In this document: positions 1-11,699 of the stretch, piece after piece
Layout of the letters: each line of letters opens with the position of its first letter
Numbering within the stretch: position 1 is the first letter of the stretch
Source of the DNA: Glandiceps talaboti
Taxonomy: Eukaryota > Hemichordata > Enteropneusta > Spengelidae
DNA: 64,000 bases
Direction: 5' to 3'
Assembly: GCF_964340395.1 (NCBI RefSeq)
Contig: NC_135570.1
Span: 4,346,822 to 4,410,821, forward strand
Position numbers and translations under genes: made by a program
Notes under the pieces: generated by a model
The model's database searches: none
The model's input: only the letters and a program-made list of their open reading frames with translations
Told to the model about the DNA's origin: nothing

Positions 1-363
1 GGAAGAGGAGTGCAATAGTGTTGACTATGGATCAATGAATGCGTGGTGGAATTTACAGTTTAATTTAGGTGAGTGTAGTAGTGTTGACTCTGGATCAATG
101 AATACCTGGTAGAATTTACCATTTAGTTTAGGTGAGTGGATCAATGAATGCGTGGTGGAATTTACAGTTTAATTTAGGTGAGTGGATCAATGAATGCCTG
201 GTGAAATTTACCGTTTAGTTTAGGTGAATGTAGTAGTGTTGACAGGATCAATGAATGCCTGGTGGAATTTACCGTTTAGTTTAGGCGAGTGTAGTGTTAA
301 CTGTGGATCAATGAATGCCTGGTGGAATTTACCATTTAGTGTAGGTGAGTGTAGTAGTGTTCT
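1..363. repeat. minisatellite, ~46-63 bp unit, 6 copies
   Basis: Six copies of a unit that opens with GGATCAATGAATG start near 29, 92, 138, 184, 245 and 305. Spacing is 46-63 bp because a GTAGTAGTGTTGAC segment is present or absent between copies. It lies upstream of a splice acceptor at 623-624, so it is probably intronic. The open frame across it is a by-product of the repetition. Confidence 0.85.
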
Positions 364-624
364 TTGGATATCCTCAGGACGTGGCTTTACCTATTCCTGC
401 ACCGTTTTAATTTGTGTAATATGCTGTCACAGCTGGTCTTCATGTACAGAGATTCTCATTTGGCAGTGCAAATCTTACAGAGACAACCATTGTGGAAGGC
501 ATTAACTTTGACTGTTTGATAGAACTTACAGTTCAGACAACATGAATCACATATCTTTGGTATTGTATTCTTTCATCGTACCCTCATTGTTAACATTCTA
601 TACTTCGTCTTTTGCTTTCTGCAG

Positions 625-809
625 GTACTGTGGTAGCAGCAGTAGGAATTATCATCACTGTAGTCTTCTTTATAATATTTTGTTTTGGTGTTTTAATTGA
701 TCCACTGAGAGGAAAAAGGAAGAAACGATCTCTGGACACCATGGAACTACTACTAGGAAATCATGATGCTGGAAGTGATGATGAAAACGATTTAGGTGTG
801 TTATCATGA
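625..809 (+). CDS. Terminal exon of a single-pass membrane protein (partial)
   Basis: A pyrimidine-rich tract ending in CAG (621-624) precedes this open exon. The exon enters in phase 1 and ends at TGA 807-809. It encodes about 60 residues: a hydrophobic helix (TVVAAVGIIITVVFFIIFCF), a stop-transfer basic cluster RGKRKKR, then an acidic tail with a MELLL segment and SDDEND. This is the layout of the C-terminal end of a type I membrane protein with a short cytosolic tail; the MELLL segment could be a dileucine-type sorting signal, which is inference. The rest of the gene lies before the window. A weaker possible upstream exon follows the AG at 431-432 and is open to TGA 543-545 in one frame. 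Its 3' boundary does not give a good donor in the required phase, so I did not join it. I do not recognise the family. Confidence 0.6.
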
Positions 810-2000
810 CGACTGCCCTCATGAGATACATTTTATTGATTCTTTTGTTTTTTCAATAGCACATCCTAGTATTCAAATCAATTCATTTCTCAGCTTGCTT
901 TATATGCAGCAGAGTGACATGTAAAGTAGATTCCATTCATTTCAAGTCATTCACAAAGCAGCTACACAGTCAAAGAATCAAATTCAGTTTTTAATCAATT
1001 TTAAAAAAATTCCACTACAACAAAAAAACATGGCTGACATAATTACTTAGTACATCCTTGTGTAGAGTTCTTCCAGGAGCTACAAATCTTTATTAGATTA
1101 CGTTTTCTTCGTCAAGAACAACACACTTGCACACAATTACTTCAGTATGGCAGGTCAGCATTCTATTAGATAAAATAATTTTGAAATGGTCAGTGCAATA
1201 TTTCCTATACTTGTTTGTAGTCTGGTTATTATGCTGTTAACCTTTTTTCACTATTTTGTAATCAGGGTGGAAATTTTGATGCGTTCATACTCCTTATATG
1301 TAAGTTACATGCTCTTTCTTCTCCTCCTAACATTGCTGTTCACATAATATTTCAAAGTGCCTATTTTCTCATTTGATCAAGCAATATGCAAACATTCAGT
1401 CTATATAGTTTGTAAATTTGACTTCATTTTGCACCAAGAATTTGGGAATACAGCGCCCTCACTCAAATCGGGGTATCATCACCTAGTACTGTTTCTTAAG
1501 AGCTTTGTCCCTTGGTATTTGTAGAAGTGTAAATCAGGGATGTTTTTCATATTGTAAGGTAAGGTACACACAGACAGGAAGTAGAGCGCCACCAATTGGC
1601 AAATTTTGGAAAGGCCTAATGACTTAAAAGCTTTAACCATGTACCCACCATGGCTTCATCAGTGATTTCTGAAGTCACAACACATCTGTGACTTCAGACT
1701 ATTATCCAAAATTCTCAGAAGTTGACAATGCCCCCCATCAAGGCTGTAGTATTTCTTGGTGTAAATAAAATGAAGTTAAATTTATGAATTTAAGCAACAT
1801 ATAGTTCTCCAAATCTTCTTGGTAATTTGAACAGTTATCTCTCATTTGATGTTGTCAGAGACATTGAGATAGACATAGCTTTAAGCACATTTCAGTAAAT
1901 CCCCATGTAGAAACAAACTGACACTGCTGGAATTTTTGATACATTAAGTCTCATATCAGTTCCTTCAAATGAGATCAATAGCAAAATGCATACTTCAAAG
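810..2000. other. 3' flank / likely 3' UTR, no gene seen
   Basis: AT-rich sequence after the stop codon at 809. An AATAAA at 1764-1769 is a candidate poly(A) signal for the upstream gene, with another at 2178-2183. No other coding or RNA signal was seen. Confidence 0.4.
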
Positions 2001-2085
2001 GGGAACACCACTCTAGGAAATAAAAATATATGTGGGTTCTGGAGTGTCATTTCATGATTTTACAGTTTATACCAAGAAACACAAA
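2001..2085. mobile_element. MITE fragment, GGAACACC-TIR family
   Basis: Starts GGAACACCACTCTAGGAAAT and continues with TTCTGGAGTGTCATTTCATG and ACCAAGAAACAC. The same order of blocks occurs at 61054-61387, and the terminus matches 29206-29421. No clear right end was found, so this appears to be a partial copy. Confidence 0.45.
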
Positions 2086-2556
2086 ATTAAAACGCTGTTT
2101 CACCTTCATTGTTCTAGCAGTGATCCATTGTTGTCTCTCATGGGACTTACAAAGACATGCATATACATTAGATGAACAATAAATATTCATGACTCATAAC
2201 TGCATATTACCTCCAGAGAAATAGTTATGAATATTTACTGTTATTGTTAGTGGCATGGCATTCCCATTTTACATTCCTAGATTTTTGCTTTGCTGTAGCA
2301 TACTTTGGTATTTCAATTTATTGCGCCTCATGTAATGTTCATAGACAGTGGGCATGTTGCAATATGCAAATTTCTTTTTAAAATTAGAAAAATCGTGTAG
2401 AAATTTAAAGTGAAAGTTTTTATAAATCGCAAGATTCTAATTTATTATAATGTAAAATTTTACCTAAAAAGTTCACCATACCAGTATCAGTACTATATAC
2501 TATGAGAAGACTTAATAATAGGAGAAAAGTTCCATGTGATTGTTACTGAGATGAAG

Positions 2557-2790
2557 TTTATAAACATGTAGTTAGGGAGTCAGGTCAAAAGAAACATAAT
2601 CATGAAGGTACAGAGTTAGGTCAAGAGAGGACCAAAAGACATGGTAAACAGAAATGACATGGGGGAGTGACAAGAGTGGTCAAAAATGAGGTTTATAAAC
2701 ATGTAGTTAGGATGTCAAAAGACATGGTAAACAGAAATGATGCGAGGGAGTGACAAGAGTGGTCAAAAATGAGGTTTATAAACATGTACC
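2557..2790. repeat. short tandem duplication, ~75-80 bp unit
   Basis: Blocks containing GACATGGTAAACAGAAATGA, GTGACAAGAGTGGTCAAAAA and TTTATAAACATGTA recur back to back, with a diverged copy at the start. No coding content. Confidence 0.6.
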
Positions 2791-2799
2791 TGCCAGGAG

Positions 2800-4040
2800 T
2801 ACTAGTAATTATTCGTAACTCGCATTTATCCCGGCTTCAGCATCCATAGACCCTTTATCCTGACTTCAGTAACATAGTATTTTCGTGTCCATCATCTGTT
2901 AATATCAAATGAACATATTCATATGTTAAAGCTACACTAGCCGTAACTGGACCTTTTTTTGAAACTGTTGCATTAGATTTTAATGACTTATTTGTAGTAT
3001 TATACATCCTGAATCATCTATAGGTAAAAATGTAGCAGTACACATAGTATGGTGCAATATCAAATTGATTTTGTGGTCCGCACCCAAAAATCTTTAATCT
3101 GATCACAATGTCAACCTATCACAGTGTCTAATTATTGGTAATTTTACCAATTTTCAGTGAATATATTGTGTATCTGATGTTAAAAATTATACTCCAGTTG
3201 ACCGCTAGTTTAAGCTTAAAACGGTGGCTTGCATTAATTTAGCAACTGATATGCTGCATAAACTACATCCCATTTTTGAGGGGAAGGGTGTACTTTTGTT
3301 CGGCAAGAAAGAGATGTTTCCATTCATCACGGTCTTGCTTTCTTAAATCTATAAGTTTGCCAATTAATATGACTCTTACAGAAATGACCAAAGTTGGAAG
3401 TTCCAATGAAGATGGTAATACCAGTACACGAGTTAATGTTATTCCAGAACCTGATGCCTCTAATTGGGTTGAAATCAAAAATTAAAATTCATCAGAAAAG
3501 GTAAAATATACATGATACTAAGGTTGTCTTCAAATGTATATATATTTTTTTCATTTGTTTACATAATAGGCAAACAAAACACTTTTAATTCTCTACATGG
3601 AAATACCAACATGCACAAACATAACACATTTGAAGTATTTGTGTTAGAAGTCATTCCTGAAGTCAAATATGTATGTTTCAAATTGTTTCAGTCAGTTACG
3701 CGGCACTGTTTTTTCCAGCAACATTTTGAAATCAGTGCATTTTTGTAGTCTCCATGTAGACGGTAGATGCAAACAGCACATCCTGTAAACAAGGTCGAAA
3801 TCTCACTACCTGTATTAGTATTTTACACAGACCTAGAGGTCAGGTCAAAGGTTACCAAATATGTTTGGTTAAAATTGTATCTATTTTAGAATCCAATATG
3901 GCCGCCACAACAATTGGTGAAAATATAAGATTGTCGAGATGGTAAACCCACAAATTTTTGTTCTATTCTAAAAGGACCTAAATTTGTTTGTGTGCAATTA
4001 TGCCAAGTGAATCACTGTGATTTTATTGACTCACCTAGGT
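2800..4040. other. intergenic, no gene seen
   Basis: AT-rich. Short open frames near 3263-3748 overlap on both strands, have no splice context and show no recognisable domain; I do not support them as genes. Confidence 0.4.
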
Positions 4041-4044
4041 GGTA

Positions 4045-4157
4045 AGATGAATAGTTCAATGTAGGATAAAAAACTAAATTGGCCAAAATTGGAAATGTTT
4101 CGGACAGCACAATCAATTTCAAATCAGTACAGTGTACTCTACATTGAACTATTGATC
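4045..4157. mobile_element. short MITE, CAATAGTTCAATGTA-type TIRs
   Basis: The ends ATAGTTCAATGTAG and CTACATTGAACTAT are perfect inverted repeats. The interior block CAGCACAATCAATTTCAAAT is also found inside the longer element at 32909-33317, which has related termini. Non-autonomous; no ORF. Confidence 0.65.
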
Positions 4158-5039
4158 TCGATCTTTCCTAATATGGGTTGTGAAGTGACAACTCTTTGAC
4201 AACAAATAATACATGATAGACTTATTGCTCTAGTAAATATATTTTTATGAAAGAGATGTAACAACTGTTATAAATAGTGTGCTGTATTTGTGTAATTAAG
4301 TCTTTACATTAGTATCCAAGAATTTTTTTTTTTTAAATATGATTATTTTATCAAATTATTTTTAAGAAAACAGTTGAATTTGTGTAATCAAATCTGTACT
4401 AGTGTATAATTGTATCAAAGAATGTTATTATATAGGACATTTATGATTTAATTTATGAAATATTTTAAGTGTATACTTTGCTTTTATATTTTAGAATATA
4501 TTTCATTTTGCAATTTGAAATTATTTTTCATGTGCATAGTCACTTTAGCCTATTTCATTGTAATATTCTATATGGTTGTTAATAAAGCTTTATCTTATCT
4601 TACACACACTGACACATGCATGAACCCACATGTAAAATTCACTTTTCTGTTAATTCATTGTCTGTTTATACCTAACTAAATCTAAATGTTTTAAAACAAC
4701 TATTTAGAAATAATTGTTATTCTGAAGATAGTTGTATGAAATGCAGCCTTGCGTGGAAATTTGGAGTAAAACGAAATGCGTTTGTTTTTTTCTAAATCTG
4801 CTGACAGCAATGAATTTAAGTGATAGTGTCTTACATCAAAATAATTTTTTAGAACATCTATATAAACAAGGCAAAATAAAAAAAATTGTGTTTTCAATAA
4901 CCCGGCTGACTCTAAAGTTTTTTTAAACAAAAAGATAAGAAATTCTTAGTCTTCTTGACGTTCTCTTTCCCCAGTGATGTCTGTACATATTTCATCAAAC
5001 TATCTGTATTTTGTTTGGTTTTGGGTCGAAGCAATATTT

Positions 5040-6280
5040 TTCAAAAATTAAAAAGATAAAATAAAAACCCGACCTACCTATCCTATTTTCTGAGGCCATG
5101 TTATCGGAAACACATAATTCTTTTTTTTCGCTTAACAGAAAAAGTGCATGTTAGGGTAAATAGACAACTGTAAATTAAATTTTTTGTTGGATTGACTCGG
5201 CATACAACTCTGTACTTTACCTTGGATGATGAACAGTTGACACCAAATCTTAACAGTCTTCCATGTTGATAATTCTTGTTACTTCATAATTATGTGATAT
5301 GCCGATTTCATTGAATTCTTATTAAATTATTTTCTAATGTAATAAAGTTCTTTAAAGAGGTTCAACTCTGCTAAGTGGATTCCAAGTGTCTGTGTGTGTG
5401 TGTGTGTGTATGAACTTAAACAACTTACCTTGATATACAAAGCCCAAGTTGAACATGTTCCACCCAAAAATATGGATATTATATTTAGGTCATTCTCTGT
5501 CACATGGTTCTGCAGTGCTCAAAAAGCTAAAAAAAAAAAGTGTGTAAAAGTTTGTTATTGTACATACAATGACAAAGATTTTACATATTAATCTTCTGCC
5601 ATATATTGAGTTACAAACACAGACTTGGCATATGTTGTTTCACATTGATATTTCAAGTAGGAAGCCATGATAAAATTGTTTTATAAATTAAAAATCCAAA
5701 ATAAATACCCAATCCTCATCCACATCAATAATTCAATGTAGCCTAGGCATCAGAACAAGTATTCAATAAAAAAATTGCAAAAATTGTGAAGTCGCTGAAC
5801 TAAACACTCACTCACACATGAAAAAAATGATAAAAATCTACCTACCCCACCTATTCTAAAATTGAGCGTAATCGGAACCAAACAATTTTTTAGGCCCAAA
5901 TAATGTGTTTTCATGTAATCTGACCAACACATTTTTTTGGATGCAAAAATGTAAAATGGTAACAACTTACTTCTAATTCCATGTACACCTTCATGCCTTT
6001 GACTCATCCGATGGGTGGTCACTGTTTAAAACAATTGTATTCCAGAGAGAAACCAGATCTTTTTTAGACTATAACCGTACAGTCAGTACAACATGTTCAT
6101 CTACTTCTTTTACACCTCATCAAACTCTCACAGAAGTATTGCGACCATGGAGTATCTTATCCTGGGGTAAAAGTAATTTTTAAAGAATTAATTTAAAAGT
6201 AAAAAATAAAATAAAATTCAGACCTACCTATCCTAGTTTCTGAAATCATGTTATCGGAAACAAACTTTCTTTTTTATTTT
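5040..6280. repeat. three copies of a dispersed ~100-bp repeat
   Basis: Copies near 5050-5115, 5826-5910 and 6190-6280 share blocks such as CTACCTACCCCACCTATTCT, AAAATTGAGCGTAATCGGAA and a pentanucleotide AAAAT-rich edge. Other copies lie at 16085-16170, 22665-22866 and 50440-50633. Read on the minus strand, the conserved part runs into a TTTTA-rich tail, which suggests a SINE/LINE-type 3' end (inference). No gene was seen between them. Confidence 0.6.
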
Positions 6281-6656
6281 CTTTCATCTGATATTTATTG
6301 AAATAATCAAATAAAAAATTCTTAATTCATATATACTCAGAAATACCACTAGACTGAATTTCTACTGGGTATATGTTTTACCCCGGTAAATATAAAGAGG
6401 ATTATCGGATATCCACATCTCTGAAATGCAATCTCAGTTTTATGATTTCCATAACAAATTGGTTGATTTTGTCAGACAAAAACTTGCACCTTCATTTTTC
6501 TTCTGATCATTGTTAAGTACATGTGAAATTACAACTACTCATAGTCACAGAAAATAGATTATTATTCTAATTTCTGAGATTGGTTTACATTGCAGTCAAA
6601 ATCAGTCTCAACAAAGAAAATGTTACTAAGCAGAGTTCTGTGAGAAGTTGTGTCTA

Positions 6657-6961
6657 TAGACTCTCTTACAGACCTCGGAGCTTCACATCACTAAAATTAA
6701 AGGAGTTGTTTTGTATGTACTGATATCATCTACTGTACTAGAATATCCTTGTACTGTGCGCCCTCATTCATCACATTGGACTAACCATTTGTTGATGGGT
6801 GTTTGCAAACACGCGTCAACAAATGGTCAGCCCACTGCAATGATTGAGGATGCACAGCACAAAGATATTCTAGTACAATTATGCAGTAGATGATATCAGT
6901 ACATACAAAACAACTCCTTTAATTTTAGTGATGTGAAGCTCGAGGTATGTAAGAGAGTCTA
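6657..6961. mobile_element. ~305-bp near-perfect palindrome (foldback element)
   Basis: The left arm begins TAGACTCTCTTACAGACCT. The right arm is its imperfect reverse complement, ending GTATGTAAGAGAGTCTA. The arms meet at GTTTGCAAAC (6801-6810). Long matching blocks include CTAAAATTAAAGGAGTTGTT and ACTGATATCATCTACTG. The paralogous locus at 16225-16355 has only the centre and part of the right arm. Confidence 0.8.
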
Positions 6962-7224
6962 TGTTCTGTCCTGCCCTGTGCAATTGGTAGTGATGTTTGG
7001 AAGTTGAGATCCAGTAGTCAAGAAGAGTTGCAACAAACACTGTACAGTGATGTTTGGTAGTTAAAATATCCAGAGTAAACAAACATTACAAGCAACTATG
7101 CACAATTGAACAAGCCAGACCATATTTTTCCACTGACACAATAGAAACTGTGATGCATCTCAGACAGTACATGCTGTATGGATCAAGGCCTGTAACTCTG
7201 TAATTACACCCTAAATATAGGGTA

Positions 7225-7464
7225 TCAGGCTTTAATGACTTGGATAAAAACTTGTCGTCTGCTTAATAGTATGGCAGCCTTTGTGAAAAGATCTTCTGTG
7301 ATTGGAACTGGAGATTCTACTACCAAGATATGAACAACATTTGTCATTCCATCAAATTGAAAAAACATACCTTCCATAAAGTCGCGTTCACGCCCAAATA
7401 TGGTTTCTTCTGATACTTCCACCTGTTCTTTGGTCTCATTCTTTCCTTCCTCAGCAGTTGCCAT
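7225..7464 (-). pseudogene. truncated HHxxxDG acyltransferase copy (codons 1-70 only)
   Basis: Read from ATG 7464-7462, the first 70 residues match the intact protein at 18380-19858 with about eight substitutions. Shared runs include EVSEETIFGRE and VVESPVPITEDL. Identity stops after LLSRR at position 7253, just before the conserved HPLLR segment. Nine unrelated codons and a stop follow. The catalytic HHxxxDG motif and everything C-terminal are missing. The splice-acceptor-like sequence and 5' flank upstream of the ATG are conserved, so it might still be transcribed. It is best read as the decayed partner of a tandem duplication. Confidence 0.85.
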
Positions 7465-8045
7465 ATCCTGTTAAGATAGAGATACAAATGAAATGAGACT
7501 GACGATGTACAATTCAATTTAGGATAGCCCTATATTTCCTACAGAGTCCTAATTCAGATAGCAATGCAAAGCAAGTAAAGGCTTGAGTGTTTATGTTGGT
7601 ATCATAAAACAACTTCCTTTTCCATCAGTTTACAACATTTTTACAAATTAACTTAATTTAATAGAAATGTCACATACTAAGCTCATAATAAAAACAACCA
7701 AACCAGAGTTCACCAATGGTATTGTAGTACAAATGTATATAATGGACAAAGTTTGGAGGGATATCAGTCAGTCTTGGTCGATTTGAGATTGGTATGTACA
7801 CATGGAAGGGGGAGGGGGTGCAGGACAACTAGAACAGTGGGGATGCAGAATGACTAGGATAGTGGTGAGGGTGAGAGACGACTAAAATAGTGGTAGGTTG
7901 TGTGACAACTAAGATAGTGGTGGGGTGTGTGACAACTAAGATAGTGGTGGGGTGTGTGCCTATAGCTTGTGACAATCCCTATTTCTTTTCAGTCACAAAC
8001 ATTATCAAATTACCTTATCTTTTCATATCTATTCTTACTTAAACA

Positions 8046-8310
8046 ATACCAGAGGAAACAATAACACCCTCTCCCCCACACCTCAGAGGATACAAATAAC
8101 ACACTCTCCCCACCCAAGAGGATACACATAACACCCTCTCCCCACCCTGAGGAAACAATAACACCCTCTCCTCCACCCCAAAAGAAACAATAACATCTTC
8201 TCCACCCAAAGGGTACAATAACACCCTCTCCCCAGCCCAGAAGGTACATTGACACCCTCTCCCTGCCCAAGAGAGTACAATAACACCCTCTCCCCCATCC
8301 CAGAGAAATT
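8046..8310. repeat. 31-bp minisatellite, short allele (~8 copies)
   Basis: Degenerate copies of a pyrimidine-rich unit containing ACAATAACACCCTCTCCCC. Same family and same relative position as the ~70-copy array at 20147-22337. All three minus-strand frames stay open through it because of the repeat, not because it is coding. Confidence 0.85.
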
Positions 8311-8439
8311 GGTATCCTTCACTATTGCTATCTTTGCAAAGACTACCCATCTTTTTGCCGTTGCTATGGGCATAGTCATGGTTGCTGGTAACAACTGTGT
8401 CAACCTGTCTTTAGGTATACCACTTTACAAAAATTCAAA

Positions 8440-9190
8440 CCAAACCTCAGCCCATCTGGGTATGACTAGTATTTGAATTTTTGACCAAAAATCACATATT
8501 TAGACCAAATTTTCATATCACTATCTTGTATTAAACAATACATTTACTAGATGTTATTTGCCAAATAACATCTGATTAGAAGAAACCAATAGGTTTGCGC
8601 ATGTGCAACGGAATACGTTTGTTTATCCGGGAGGAGCATTTGGTAAATCTGACCCAGGTAGTTTATCAACATATTACATTATTAGTGGTTGTTCACACAT
8701 ATTGGTTACATGTAGTTCTTGCCTAATCCGAAGAGTCCCTTGTTATATTTTTTTTCAAGTCTAGTGGCAGTGTTTCTGCTACGTTTTTTTCCGGTGCGTA
8801 TGTACGGCCAGACACCCAGTCTGGGTGAAACACGTATTTCTATAAACTTATACATACAAATTATAACCAGAAAAATAGCGCAAATATTGCGTTGCCGCAC
8901 AACTTCATGTTCAGGGCAATGATAGATATATTATTTTTTGAAGATTTAAAGTTGTAACCAAAACAAAATTTTCATACCTAATTTCCATCATCATAATCCA
9001 GCCATCCTATGTTGGAAGTGTACAAGACAAGTATAGCAACATCCTAATCACACTTTAAAGGGATGTGTCTACAAGGTTTTGTACTTCTTTATTTTTTAAA
9101 ATCAATTTGGAACCAAGTCATACCAATGTAACATGTTTAACTTTCTTGGTTGTCTTATTGTAATATTTCAAACACAAGCTACATTCAGTT
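8440..9190. other. repeat fragment then unannotated intergenic DNA
   Basis: 8440-8530 resembles the core of the Helentron/pearl-like family (TTTTTGACCAAAAATCACAT, TTTTCATATCACT) and is shared with 22540-22620. Nothing supportable was seen from 8592 to 9190. Confidence 0.4.
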
Positions 9191-9197
9191 TATATGG

Positions 9198-10777
9198 CAG
9201 TGTTCTGCCAAGGTTTCCAACTAGTGGGGACAAAGGCCCCCTTGGTTGCAAAAAGTGGGGTCATTTGACAGGGAGTGGGGTCAATTATTTATTGTCTATG
9301 AAATTATATATATTACCTCGGACCACTATAGAGATACCGTGGTCTGAGATATTCCATTACACATAGACTATTACCCAACTACATAAAAAAATTCCATTCA
9401 TAATAACAGTTCCCAGTAAGCTATTTTTTGAAAATTGTGTACTACACACTACACCTTAGAAAAAGAAGGCAATTACAATTATGTAATTTAAAGTCATTTC
9501 TACAGAGTATATTTTGTTTAGAAAGATTGGACAGCCAGGTAGTCACAATTTTTAATCTGACTATCAATGAATAGCAGTACTCAAATTTATGATTCCTTTT
9601 CTCAGACAAGGACAAAGAACAACTTCAAAATTAGTGAACATATGATTGAATAAAAAATTTGAGAAATCCTAATCTTGTAACCACTTGTTTCATTTTTACA
9701 ACTGTTACACTGCTGTGTTTATCATTCCCTCTTCAAATTCATGACAAGAGTTTAAAAAAAAAAAACATTTTGAAGAAAATAAACTCCCTGACTTTAAAAA
9801 GTACCAAATGTGAGCGAAAAACTTACAAATAATACAGTCAAACAAACTTTCAAATAATTTATTTTTATTAATTACCATCACTGGCTGTGTAACATGATTT
9901 GGTCCTGCTATATCAAATGACAGTATTAGTTACATACATGTATTGTAAACTTGATACGGAAAGCTGGCATTAGGTGTCCTTGAAACTCGGAGATCTTGAA
10001 CTAAAACTATCAACAACGTCAAAGTTAGGATGCTTTGTAAATACAACTGTAATTATTTTCTGATTTCATCTCTGAGTCCATTCTTCATGTCTGACCGGGC
10101 GCACATGCATCGGCCGTCTCGAGTGGTTATGCCAGTGATCAATCATTGATTCAGTGCCCAACATTCACATGTGTCACTGTCAACATCATGCAACACGATC
10201 CCCTAACACAGCTTTGTCGGGATCAAAATACACATGTACTCATTTTTATTTCCATTAATTTAACCCATCAACAAATGAAAATCACAACCTGTCCCATAAA
10301 ATTTGGTTTCCTAAGGCTTATGTGGCAGAGAGATGTTCCGATTTCCCGTAGCAAGTTCAGTGTTTCACACACGTCAGTGAGTAGGTCAGAGGTCGAGACA
10401 GTGATGCGTCGGTAGACAAAACATGTGAAGAAAGACGTCCATTTCGGCGTCTCATCTACTACCTCTAATGTTTCAATTGAAGATTATGTTTTATCAAAGT
10501 TGTATCTTTTTGTTGCATATTAATCCATTTGTTTGCATGTTAACAATAGAACTGCGCGTTGTTACTGTATCTTATATGATGTCAACAAAACTGTTGCTAA
10601 TTACGGAGTCAGTATACTTTTTGTGGGATTGACGCCGGCCAGGGCAGGGGCTTGCCCTGGACTTAGGTGTCTGCCATAAAATGAATGCGCCAAATTGACG
10701 CAAGGTGGGAAAATTATTGCGCCATTTGTAATTTTAGGGGGCCAATGTCGCAAGGCCGCGGCCTCGGCAGAACACTG
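9198..10777. mobile_element. non-autonomous hAT-like element, 1.58 kb
   Basis: Ends are inverted: CAGTGTTCTGCC at 9198 and GGCAGAACACTG ending at 10777. They are flanked by a direct repeat TATGG (9193-9197 and 10778-10782). CAG...CTG termini are typical of hAT elements. The classic target duplication is 8 bp, so a 5-bp duplication would indicate one of the lineages with short duplications (inference). A GC-rich hairpin CCAGGGCA...TGCCCTGG lies near the right end (10637-10660). No transposase reading frame was recognised. Confidence 0.65.
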
Positions 10778-10949
10778 TATGGGTAGGTGATGAAACAGCT
10801 GTCTTACAACATATTACATAATCAAGTCATAAACCAAACTGGCCATGCTACAGGCTTTACCACCAGAGGAAATAGTAAAGTAAACATTATAGTTAATTAA
10901 CAATGTACTGTTCTCACTGTGTCAGCTATTAATGAAGACATATCTACAC

Positions 10950-11556
10950 ATTCTCAACAAAGTTAAGCTCAATCTACTGGGTAATTTCAGTGTTGAAGAT
11001 TTTTGAGGAAAAGCAATGATATAGAATAACACTTCTAGAAACATCTCACCAAGTTTCAGACTCATTGACCAAGTACTTTTTGAGATATAAGTTTTTGACC
11101 AAAAATGAACATTCTTACACCTAATTTGCATATCACTCATGGAATCATTGTATGCTTAATATATCTTCGTCTATACATCCCTAGATGCATCCCCATCAAA
11201 TTTCAGCCCAATCTGCTCAGTAGTTTTGGAATTATAGATTTTTAACCAAAAAGACACATTTTTAGCCCTAATTTGCATATCACTGATGGAATCATCATGT
11301 CATGAACAAATCTTACTTTACATCCCCTAAAGAATCTTCCCACCAAATTTCGCACCAATCTGCCCAGTAGTTTCTGAGTTTAAGTTTTTTGACCCAAAAT
11401 CACATTTTTTGACACAAATCACACACCTGTGATGCGATCATTTTGATTTGAACAATTTCCCAACTAGACACCCAAGGTAATGGACCCACCAAATATCGTG
11501 GCAATCGGTTCAGCAGTTTTTGACTTTAAGTTGTTTACACACATACACACACACAC

Positions 11557-11587
<31 letters not shown>

Positions 11588-11660
11588 CCGGGCGATCCCT
11601 ATAGCACTACTGAACCTCAGTTCAGTTGTGCTAAAAATTATATTTTGAGGAACCTGTTCT
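10950..11660. mobile_element. Helentron/pearl-like (HINE-type) element with tandem core
   Basis: Four or so diverged monomers of ~130-140 bp recur. Marker blocks are CCTAATTTGCATATCACT, CCACCAAATTTC and CTGCTCAGTAGTTTT. They lead into (ACAC)n(ACAG)n at ~11535-11587 and then a conserved end: CCTATAGCACTACTGAAC plus the hairpin CTGAAC-CTCA-GTTCAG. Core repeats, an ACAG-type microsatellite and a 3' hairpin make up the architecture of bivalve pearl/DINE-1-like non-autonomous Helitron relatives. The assignment rests on architecture only. A second copy is at 55240-55545. Confidence 0.5.
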
Positions 11661-11699
11661 AACACGATCCAAACACTATTACACAGTGACAATTTGTAT

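Larger units (their letters stand above)
6657..8591. repeat. segmental duplicate of the acyltransferase locus, internally deleted
   Basis: Three blocks match 16225-22697 in order. 6795-7062 matches 16225-16462. 7253-7757 matches 19647-20133 (first 70 codons and 5' flank). 8046-8591 matches the upstream 31-bp array and its flank. The 3.2 kb separating the first two blocks in the intact copy is replaced here by about 190 unrelated bases (7063-7252). The copy also has an extra purine-rich segment (7757-8040) before the array. Confidence 0.75.

Noticed and set aside
224-505. 93-codon frame near the left edge
   Set aside because: The first half is the 5' minisatellite, the rest lacks domain or splice support in that frame.
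3263-3748. Overlapping short frames on both strands
   Set aside because: No recognisable domain, no splice context, AT-rich intergenic DNA.
6657-6961. MicroRNA-type hairpin precursor
   Set aside because: Arms of ~150 bp are far longer than a typical pre-miRNA and the structure looks like a foldback element; a small-RNA source cannot be excluded without RNA data.
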